A stretch of 12,232 bases of DNA. It comes from an uncultured Eubacteriaceae bacterium. GTDB lineage: Bacteria > Bacillota > Clostridia > Lachnospirales > CAG-274. Shown here piece by piece: positions 4,278 to 11,068 of the stretch. Where the stretch lies: contig CANOGI010000039.1 of the NCBI GenBank assembly GCA_947565475.1, positions 1 through 12,232 on the forward strand. The letters are read 5' to 3'. Both the position numbers and the translations under genes were made by a program. Each line of letters opens with the position of its first letter. The first letter of the stretch is position 1. Under the pieces are notes generated by a model, which saw only the letters and a program-made list of their open reading frames with translations, had not been told where the DNA came from and ran no database searches.

Positions 4278-6608
4278 AATTTTCATATCTCCTTTAGATA
4301 AATTATTTTCTTTTTTTATATTTTTATTTTGCTTAATACCATTATCATATTTTTTAAATTTAAACAAATTAAGCCTTAAAGCGTTTGTAACGACACAAAA
4401 ACTTGATAAACTCATAGCCGCGGCTCCAAACATAGGATTAAGACGCCATCCGAAAATTGAAATAAAAACGCCCGCCGCTAAAGGTATTCCTATTACATTG
4501 TACAAAAACGCCCAAAATAAATTTTGATGAATATTTTTTAAAGTTGCTCGGCTCAACCTTATAGCGTTTGGCACATCGCTTAACCTGCTTTTTATCAGAA
4601 CAACGTCAGCCGCATCAATAGCGACATCCGTACCAGCACCTATAGCTATTCCTATATCAGCTCTTGTAAGAGCCGGAGCGTCATTTACTCCATCACCAAC
4701 CATTACTACTTTGCCATTTTCTTTCAAAGAACGTATAACACTTTCTTTTCCATCGGGCAAAACTCCCGCTATAACCTCATCAACTCCCGCTTGTTTCCCT
4801 ATCGCTCTGGCGGTTCGTTCATTATCACCAGTAAGCATAACAACTTTTATACCCATATCACGCATATCCTTTACGGCCTGCGGACTGTCCTTTTTGATAA
4901 CATCCGCGACAGCGATAATTCCCATAAATTTGTCGTCCTTAACAAAAAACAAAGGAGTTTTTCCGGCTTCCGCCAAACTTTCCGAACATATTCTTTCGTT
5001 ATCATTAATATCAATTTTCCCACTTATAAAATTATAATTCCCTCCAGCGAGAAGACTTCCATTTAAAACAGCGGAAAGGCCGTTTCCTGGCAATATCATA
5101 AAATCTGAGACTTCATCAGCTTTTAAATCCCTTTTCTCTCCTTCTGACAAAATAGCTTTAGCTAATGGATGCTCACTTTTTTTCTCAAGAGAAAAAGCCA
5201 TTGAGAGAAGTTCATTTTCTGTCACGTCATCGGCCGGAATAATATCAGTAACTCGCGGTTCTCCCAAAGTAATAGTTCCTGTTTTATCTAAAACAACTGT
5301 TTTAGCTTTTCCTGTTTCCTCTAAAGAAACAGCAGTCTTAAACAAAATGCCGTTTTTAGCGCCCATTCCATTACCTACCATAATTGCCACAGGAGTAGCA
5401 AGACCTAAAGCACAAGGACAGCTTATAACCAATACTGATATACCTCTCGCTAAAGAAAAACCACTACTTTCTCCTAAAAATAACCAAGTAATTATAGTTA
5501 TAACCGATATAATAATTACACATGGGACAAAAACACCTGAAACTTTATCAGCTATTTTGGCTATAGGAGCTTTCGTAGCCGCCGCATCGCTTACCATCTG
5601 AATAATCTGAGATAATGTTGTATCTTCCCCTACTCTCACCGCCTCACATTTAATAAATCCAGATTGATTTAAAGTAGCCGCTGATACCGAGTCTCCATCC
5701 ACTTTATCAATAGGAATACTTTCTCCGGTTAAAGCGGACTCATTTACAGCACTACTTCCTTCTATAACAATCCCGTCAACAGGAATATTTTCTCCCGGTC
5801 TAACCACAAAAATATCACCTTTTTTTATTTGGTCAATAGATACGGTTATTTCTTTTCCATCTTTAATAATATTGGCTGTTTTGGGAGCAAGTTTCATTAA
5901 GCCTTTAAGAGCATCTGTCGTTCTGCCTTTTGAACGAGCCTCAAGCATCTTACCTAAAGTGATTAAAGTAAGAATCATAGCCGCTGACTCAAAATAAAAC
6001 TCATGTGCATAAGACATAACTAACCCAGAATTTCCATTTAGCTGAGCCTCAGTCATAGCGAAAAGAGCATAAACACTGTACACAAAAGAGGCTCCGGCAC
6101 CAAGAGCCACAAGAGTATCCATATTAGGCGCCCCACGCAAAAAACTTTTTACCCCGCTTATAAAAAATTTCTGATTAATAACCATTATAATAATTGTAAA
6201 GAGAAGTTGTACAAGACCCATAGCTATATAATTACCAGCCAAAAATCCAGGAAGCGGCCATCCCCACATCGTATGCCCCATTGAAAAATACATTAAGACA
6301 ATTAAAAATAATAAAGAATAAAACAATCTTTTTTTCAAAACAGGAGTTTCTTTGTCTTTTAACAATTCATCACTTTCACTATAACTACTTCCATCCGACT
6401 TACTTTCTCCAATCTTTAAGGAAGCTCCATATCCGGCACTTGCTACAGCTGCTATAACCGCGTCCGATGATGCCTTTCCTTCCACCCCCATTGAGTTTGT
6501 AAGCAAACTAACGGAGCATGAATCAACACCCGGAACTTTCTTAACAGCTTTCTCAACACGCGCGCTACATGCCGCGCAGCTCATTCCAGTAACATTATAT
6601 TGTTCCAT
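4068..6608 (-). CDS. copA: Cu(I)-exporting P1B-type ATPase, CopA, with C-terminal CopZ domain
   Basis: 846 residues; AAGGAG lies 7 bases before ATG 6608. It pumps Cu(I) (and possibly Ag(I)) out of the cytosol using ATP. Order of parts: N-terminal HMA domain with GMSCAAC (Cys11, Cys14); His/Met-containing SMGHTMWGW near 109-117; helices about 96-225; actuator TGES (294-297); CPC ion-site motif (397-399) in SCPCALG; phosphorylated Asp441 in DKTGT; HP (480-481); TGDN (593-596); GDGVND (638-643); last helices with YN (703-704) and MSLSS (732-736). The CPC, YN and MxxSS set marks Cu(I) specificity. After a Lys/Asn-rich linker (about 752-774) comes a second HMA domain with MCGHC (Cys789, Cys792). 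That domain has its own ribosome site and may also be made separately. The gene has its own promoter and terminator, so it looks monocistronic. Confidence 0.96.
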   Translation of the reverse strand: MEQYNVTGMSCAACSARVEKAVKKVPGVDSCSVSLLTNSMGVEGKASSDAVIAAVASAGYGASLKIGESKSDGSSYSESDELLKDKETPVLKKRLFYSLLFLIVLMYFSMGHTMWGWPLPGFLAGNYIAMGLVQLLFTIIIMVINQKFFISGVKSFLRGAPNMDTLVALGAGASFVYSVYALFAMTEAQLNGNSGLVMSYAHEFYFESAAMILTLITLGKMLEARSKGRTTDALKGLMKLAPKTANIIKDGKEITVSIDQIKKGDIFVVRPGENIPVDGIVIEGSSAVNESALTGESIPIDKVDGDSVSAATLNQSGFIKCEAVRVGEDTTLSQIIQMVSDAAATKAPIAKIADKVSGVFVPCVIIISVITIITWLFLGESSGFSLARGISVLVISCPCALGLATPVAIMVGNGMGAKNGILFKTAVSLEETGKAKTVVLDKTGTITLGEPRVTDIIPADDVTENELLSMAFSLEKKSEHPLAKAILSEGEKRDLKADEVSDFMILPGNGLSAVLNGSLLAGGNYNFISGKIDINDNERICSESLAEAGKTPLFFVKDDKFMGIIAVADVIKKDSPQAVKDMRDMGIKVVMLTGDNERTARAIGKQAGVDEVIAGVLPDGKESVIRSLKENGKVVMVGDGVNDAPALTRADIGIAIGAGTDVAIDAADVVLIKSRLSDVPNAIRLSRATLKNIHQNLFWAFLYNVIGIPLAAGVFISIFGWRLNPMFGAAAMSLSSFCVVTNALRLNLFKFKKYDNGIKQNKNIKKENNLSKGDMKIMEKTLKIEGMMCGHCEGRVKKVLEELIGVEKASVSYEKGTAVVTLSSEVSDDVLKKAVESQDYKVTEIK

Positions 6609-6799
6609 ATGTCCACTCCTTCCGTTTTTTATTTTATTGTTATCTGTATTTTATATACTTATTCATTTATATATTATAGTGATTCCATTTAAGATAAAAA
6701 AATTATAGTACGTTTTAAAAAATTTTGAATAAAATAACTATTAATTTCTCCAATCTGTATTAGAATCAATAATATAAGTTAATATATATAATTTTTTAA

Positions 6800-6856
6800 T
6801 TGCACCCGTGAGCAACTATTCATATATATAATACACAATCTCTCTTATTTTGTCAA
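6800..6856 (-). promoter_or_regulatory. copA promoter with possible operator
   Basis: On the minus strand TTGACA (6856-6851) and TATTAT (6833-6828) are separated by exactly 17 bases, a near-consensus sigma-A promoter. Transcription would begin near 6821, giving a leader of about 210 bases before copA. Just past the expected start, TTGCTCACGGGTGCAA (6815-6800) is an imperfect palindrome with outer TTGC/GCAA halves. It stands out as GC-rich in its surroundings and could be a metal-sensor operator. It matches neither the CopY box (TACAnnTGTA) nor the usual CsoR box. The promoter is well supported; the operator is a guess. Confidence 0.7.
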
Positions 6857-6945
6857 TAGTTTGTATTAATCTTATTAAAAAAAATTATTATTAATTCTAA
6901 CCTGCTACGGAAATTCTCCATTTCTTAAACGTATATATTTACTCG

Positions 6946-7040
6946 TGTATTCAGTAGGAATACAACCTCTTATTGAACAAAAAAGCAATTATCCACTGTA
7001 GGGTATTAGTATTTTTTATGAAATAAAAATACTAATACCC
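6946..7040. repeat. Hairpin cluster including a perfect 16-base inverted repeat
   Basis: GGGTATTAGTATTTTT (7001-7016) and AAAAATACTAATACCC (7025-7040) are exact reverse complements around an 8-base loop, the strongest palindrome in the window. Nearby, TGTATTC (6946-6952) and GAATACA (6958-6964) form a 7-base stem with a 5-base loop. On the minus strand the 16-base stem lies 160 bases after the peptidase stop, where a terminator could be, but no T-run follows (TACAG). On the plus strand only TTT follows. It could be a terminator variant, a repeat family member or part of a small RNA. Confidence 0.6.
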
Positions 7041-7199
7041 TTTGACTGATTAAATCTACGATTAATTTAAGGAATGTCAATTAGGTTATCAAAAATTTAT
7101 ATAATTGTCTTTTTATAAAGTTTATAAAAATAATATTAATAATAACTATTTTATATACTTCTTTATCTATAAAAATATTATAAAAATTAAACAGTTTTG

Positions 7200-9989
7200 T
7201 TATATAAAATAAATTTTTTCAAAACAGCTCTCAGCTTTCTTAATAGCTGAGTTTCCTCCAAAAGTACATATAAAACTTTCCAAAAAACATTTATCAAATA
7301 TTTCCGAAAATTCTGAAATATCCGATTTTCTTATATTTAAAATATCTTCTCTTTCTTTCTGCCTTTCTTCATCGGTTATATTGGAAATTTTTCTTCTAAG
7401 AATTTTTTCCATAACCTGGCTAATTAACAAAGGTTTGTCAAGCCGATTTATTGTTCCTATAATATACTTTTGTAATTCTCTATCAGAAAAGTTAATATCT
7501 CTCAAATAAGCTGAAATATCCCTATATTTTTCAAATGTCGTTTTAACATTCGGGTCTCTATAAGAATATAAATAAAACAAACCTCTTCTTAAAAAACAGC
7601 ATCCCCCACCATAAGCTCCTCCGTCAAGTCTTATTTTATTCCAAAGATAATCTGAAGTTAAAAGTTTTTCAATAACTTCCATTTTCCCATTATATTTCAG
7701 AGAAAACTTTTTGTAATTAGCGGCAAGAACATTATATTGAACTTCCGATTCAATAACAAAAGCCTCGTTCACAAAACCTTTATCAAAACTTGCTTTTTTT
7801 ATATTAAAATCAGCTTTATTAAAATCTTCACAAAAAGACTCAACATTTTTAAATACATTATTATAATTATTTTCACCACATACAATTCCAACAATAAGAC
7901 TATTTTTATTAAATATACTATTTTTAATTTTATTAAGTTTTTCAATAACTAAATCTATTTTATTATCAAAATCATTAGTAATATCTTTAAGAAAATTATA
8001 AAAATCCATTCCATTAATAAACTGAGAATATTTATCTATATTGGATAAATAAGACATACATCTAAAAATCCCATAAACATGAGCATTTGTCACAAAACTT
8101 TTCTCAAGGATAATTTTATACTCAAATAAAAGTTCTTTGACCCTCTTTTCATCAAAAAGTGAGTTGAAAATAGTTTCTTTGGCGATAGAAAGAGCATTAT
8201 TGATATTTTCATACAAAAATTTCATATTAATAGCTAAAACAGGCAAAAAATCATCAGCTGAAGGATATGACTCAAAAGAAGCGGAAAACTTTCCAAAATA
8301 AAAATTAATCTCATTTGTAAGCTCCTCATAACTATATTTTTTGGTATTAGTCTTTCCAAATATATATTTGAAAATGGCAAAATATTTTAAATCCTCAATG
8401 TCAAATACTCTTGTATCAAAAAGCAAATTTACATAAACAATATCATTATTGGGTATTCTCGCTGAAATAAGCCGCCCCTGACAAATTATTTCCTCAAAAA
8501 TATCAATATTGGGAGACTTTTTATCAATATCCTCAATATTAAGCAAAGGAATCTTTTCAATATTCTCTTTAGAATCCTCAAGTTTTTTATAATTCTCAAA
8601 CTCCAAATCCGGCTCATAGCTTTTATTCTCTTCATTCTTTCTAAACTGAGGTTTCATAAGTGCAAATACATAATTTTTATTTTCCAGTAAATATTTTTTA
8701 ATAAGTTCCTCAAAATTCAAGTTTTCAACATAATTAAACAATTCGTCTGATTTTATTCCATCAAAATTACCTTTTCCATAGATAAAACTATTAATCATTT
8801 GTATATTTAAAAAAAGACCTTTCGGTTTATATCCATAGTCTTCTTCCTTAAAATAAAATTTATATTTATTTATACAGCTTTCAATAAGTTTTCTATTCAA
8901 ACCATTTTTTACAATATCATTAAGTGTATCAAAATATACCTCCCTAAACTTTTCTAAATCCTTTGAGGATGTCTTGCCAACAGAAACGGAAAACCTTGTC
9001 TGAAACATGCTGTCGTCGAATAGACCGTAAACATTATCGCCTATTCCATTTTGAATTAGCGCTTTTTTTAAAGGCGAACTTTCTGTTTCTAAAAGCGCTT
9101 CTGTTAAAATCTCAAAAGCAAAAGATAATTTAAAGTCAAGACCGCTTCCTATTATTACTCCGCACTCAAAATAATTTTTATTTTCAATTGTCTCATCCGA
9201 AACATCATAAGTAAACTCAAAATCCTTTATACTATTAAAATTTTCTTGGGTTAAATACTCAATATTAATATTTTTAAACTCAAATTCAGATAAATAATCC
9301 CTATCTAAAATTTCTAAATAACTATCAATATTTATATCGCCGTACAAATATAAAATACTGTTAGACGGGTGATAATATTTTTTATGGAAGTCAATAAATT
9401 CCTCATACGTTAGCTGACATATATATTCAGGAACTCCCCCTGAATAAAATCTATAATTCGTATTTTCAAATAATTTTTCATTAAGCTTGAAATCAATTAT
9501 TTTATCAGGAGGTGAAAAAGCGCCTTTCATCTCATTATAAACAACGCCGTTTATACCTCCTCTTTCCTTATGATGTCCCTCCTGAAGAAAAATTCCCTTT
9601 CTTTCATAAATAAGAGGAAAAAAAACCGAGTCCATATAAACGTTCATAAGATTAATAAAATCTTTTTCGTTGGTGCTTGCGATAGGATACATTGTTTTGT
9701 CGTGAAACGTCATTGCGTTTAAATAAGTATTAAGAGAACCTTTCTCAAGCTGATTAAAAGGGTCTTTCACCGGATAGTTACGGGAACCGCATAAAACACT
9801 ATGTTCCATAATATGAGCGACACCTTTGTTATTTTCGGGTAATGTTCTAAAAGTAACAGAAAAAACTTTATTGTTGTCATCGTTTTTTATAAAAATAAGT
9901 TTAGCGCCCGAAATATGTTCATAAATAAATCCCTCTGAGGAAATATCATTTATATACTCACTTTTTATAAGTTTAAAGTTAAATCTCAT
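7200..9989 (-). CDS. M16C zinc metallopeptidase (insulinase family, PreP/Cym1-like)
   Basis: 929 residues; GGGAGG lies just before ATG 9989. This is a clamshell-shaped peptidase that degrades peptides enclosed in a chamber; PreP homologues clear organellar presequence peptides. The inverted zinc motif HIMEH (59-63) supplies both His ligands and the catalytic Glu62. Glu153 in YNEMKGAFS is the expected third ligand, about 90 residues on as in PreP. C-terminal Arg787 and Tyr793 in RLDGGAYGGG match the conserved substrate-positioning pair contributed by the second half. Length suits the single-chain M16C subfamily (about 950-1000 residues) with a central helical hinge. No signal peptide, so the likely role is cytosolic peptide turnover. 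The upstream gene is the DUF4870-type protein, 115 bases away; a weak shared operon is possible. The frame is intact and key residues are present. Confidence 0.93.
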   Translation of the reverse strand: MRFNFKLIKSEYINDISSEGFIYEHISGAKLIFIKNDDNNKVFSVTFRTLPENNKGVAHIMEHSVLCGSRNYPVKDPFNQLEKGSLNTYLNAMTFHDKTMYPIASTNEKDFINLMNVYMDSVFFPLIYERKGIFLQEGHHKERGGINGVVYNEMKGAFSPPDKIIDFKLNEKLFENTNYRFYSGGVPEYICQLTYEEFIDFHKKYYHPSNSILYLYGDINIDSYLEILDRDYLSEFEFKNINIEYLTQENFNSIKDFEFTYDVSDETIENKNYFECGVIIGSGLDFKLSFAFEILTEALLETESSPLKKALIQNGIGDNVYGLFDDSMFQTRFSVSVGKTSSKDLEKFREVYFDTLNDIVKNGLNRKLIESCINKYKFYFKEEDYGYKPKGLFLNIQMINSFIYGKGNFDGIKSDELFNYVENLNFEELIKKYLLENKNYVFALMKPQFRKNEENKSYEPDLEFENYKKLEDSKENIEKIPLLNIEDIDKKSPNIDIFEEIICQGRLISARIPNNDIVYVNLLFDTRVFDIEDLKYFAIFKYIFGKTNTKKYSYEELTNEINFYFGKFSASFESYPSADDFLPVLAINMKFLYENINNALSIAKETIFNSLFDEKRVKELLFEYKIILEKSFVTNAHVYGIFRCMSYLSNIDKYSQFINGMDFYNFLKDITNDFDNKIDLVIEKLNKIKNSIFNKNSLIVGIVCGENNYNNVFKNVESFCEDFNKADFNIKKASFDKGFVNEAFVIESEVQYNVLAANYKKFSLKYNGKMEVIEKLLTSDYLWNKIRLDGGAYGGGCCFLRRGLFYLYSYRDPNVKTTFEKYRDISAYLRDINFSDRELQKYIIGTINRLDKPLLISQVMEKILRRKISNITDEERQKEREDILNIRKSDISEFSEIFDKCFLESFICTFGGNSAIKKAESCFEKIYFI

Positions 9990-10104
9990 AAGCCCTCCCT
10001 TAATTTACTATAATTATTTATATTTTAAAGGTTCATAAAAAAGCCGAAGAAAGTCTCAAATCTCTAACCGCCAAAAATAATTTTTTTCTATCATTTTAAC
10101 AATT

Positions 10105-10437
10105 TTAAAAAGACAACTTCCACGCCAACTCCCCTATAAAAGGAATTCTTACCACCTTTCCGCGGTGAGCTAAAATAATTAAAGTTATATACGCTATAAA
10201 TGACGCAAGTCGAACAATAAACTCAAAAAATCCAAAAAAAGGAACAAAAAAAATTACGGAAACAAGAATGTTTAAAACAACCATACAAACAAAAAACATA
10301 ATTGATTGCAATGAATGAAACCTTATAAATCTATTATCATTTTCAGCGATAAGAAAAACCAAACCGCTTATTATTCCAAAAACATACGCCAAGGCGCCTT
10401 CTGTATTTTCAGACAAACCAAATCTAGTTTTATTCAT
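10105..10437 (-). CDS. DUF4870-like (Tic20-type) three-helix membrane protein
   Basis: 110 residues; AGAGG lies about 6 bases before ATG 10437. The pattern is that of the DUF4870/Tic20-like family: a short N-terminus with GLSENTEGALAYVFG (7-21), a first helix about 15-31, the conserved RFIRFHSLQS (36-45), a second helix about 43-70, a third about 75-91, and a short basic tail with IPFIGELA (98-105). It sits in the cytoplasmic membrane. The function of bacterial members is not established. The gene lies between the unknown 138-residue gene and the M16C peptidase on the same strand. Confidence 0.85.
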   Translation of the reverse strand: MNKTRFGLSENTEGALAYVFGIISGLVFLIAENDNRFIRFHSLQSIMFFVCMVVLNILVSVIFFVPFFGFFEFIVRLASFIAYITLIILAHRGKVVRIPFIGELAWKLSF

Positions 10438-10568
10438 ATAAAACCTCTTTTCTAAAAAATACTTTAATAAGCATTAAGTTTAATAAACAAATCTTTTAAA
10501 AGTCACTCTCGCTTGAATAAAAAATTAAACTAATTAAGCATCCCTACATATAAATATATCTAAGTACT

Positions 10569-10596
10569 TAATTATATAAAAAACTTACGCTGTCAA
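10569..10596 (-). promoter_or_regulatory. Possible promoter for the DUF4870-like gene
   Basis: In the 190-base gap upstream of the DUF4870-like gene the minus strand has a perfect TTGACA (10596-10591) and a perfect TATAAT (10576-10571), but only 14 bases apart, shorter than the usual 16-18. A shifted -10 one or two bases on matches poorly. The boxes are convincing singly and the spacing is not. A leader of about 125 bases would precede the gene. Confidence 0.35.
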
Positions 10597-10627
10597 AAAA
10601 CTTGAATTTTATGCTTTTAAATACATT

Positions 10628-11044
10628 TTAATTTAAATTCTTATCACAAATATAGCCTTTGGCATTTTCTGAGCGGATAGACTTATATATTTCGTCATTT
10701 TTCATTACCTTGCCAAAAATACGAACAGCGCTTATACACGCGTCAATACACTCATAATTTCTTACAAACTTTTCAGCGGCAAACCAATTTTTATCATTTG
10801 ATTTTTCATTTGTATATTCAAATATTTTATACGCGATATTACGTACAAATTTTTTATATATCTCATCATTTTTACTCAAAGAAATAATATTCATAAAATC
10901 ATTTTTTGTTTTTATATCGTTTTCCGCTAAAAAACAAATAATATCTTCCGAACAGCACCATAACTGAAGAGTATTATCATGTTTAGTATATTCCCATAAA
11001 AAATACGATAACACTTTAACACAATTAAATATTTCCTCTTTCAT
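10628..11044 (-). CDS. Cysteine-rich protein of unknown function
   Basis: 138 residues; GGGGGAG lies about 5 bases before ATG 11044. It has no signal peptide or membrane segment and is mostly predicted helix. Seven cysteines (8, 30, 31, 37, 99, 103, 133) are spread along it, including a CC pair and a C-x3-C, and aromatic residues cluster near both ends (YFLWEY 14-19, NWFAAEKF 86-93). The cysteines do not form a recognisable zinc ribbon or iron-sulfur motif. It starts 24 bases after the stop of the TPR gene, so the two are almost certainly co-transcribed and may work together. I recall similar unnamed proteins next to TPR genes in Clostridia, but cannot assign a family. Coding status is supported by the ribosome site, the spacing and the uninterrupted frame. 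Confidence 0.75.
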   Translation of the reverse strand: MKEEIFNCVKVLSYFLWEYTKHDNTLQLWCCSEDIICFLAENDIKTKNDFMNIISLSKNDEIYKKFVRNIAYKIFEYTNEKSNDKNWFAAEKFVRNYECIDACISAVRIFGKVMKNDEIYKSIRSENAKGYICDKNLN

Positions 11045-11068
11045 AAACTCTCCCCCTTTTGTTATATA

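Larger units (their letters stand above)
6609..7199. other. Intergenic region between the M16C peptidase and copA
   Basis: 591 bases without a convincing gene. It holds the copA leader (6609-6821, AT-rich, ending in a strong ribosome site), the copA promoter, a stretch at 6905-7040 with several hairpins, and an AT-rich part after the peptidase stop that includes the palindrome TTTTTATAAAGTTTATAAAAA (7110-7130). A 27-codon open frame (6988-6905, minus) encodes IPTEYTSKYIRLRNGEFP at its end. It has no ribosome site, and I cannot assign it. No CsoR or CopY regulator gene is present between the two genes. Confidence 0.6.

Noticed and set aside
4711..5601. Plus-strand open frames opposite copA (4711-5037, 4791-5066, 5347-5601)
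   Set aside because: They are antisense shadows of the highly conserved ATPase coding sequence.
6779..6823. Tiny frame at the copA transcript start encoding MNSCSRVQLKNYIY, possibly a cysteine-containing leader peptide
   Set aside because: No ribosome site, it starts almost at the predicted transcript end, and it overlaps the palindrome; kept only as a remark.
7737..7952. 71-codon plus-strand open frame opposite the M16C peptidase
   Set aside because: Antisense to a long conserved gene; the Asn/Ile/Lys/Phe-rich product looks like chance translation of AT-rich sequence.
9990..10104. Possible terminator between the DUF4870-like gene and the peptidase (GGCTTTTTT on the minus strand)
   Set aside because: A T-run follows TTCGGC, but no complementary partner forms a convincing stem.
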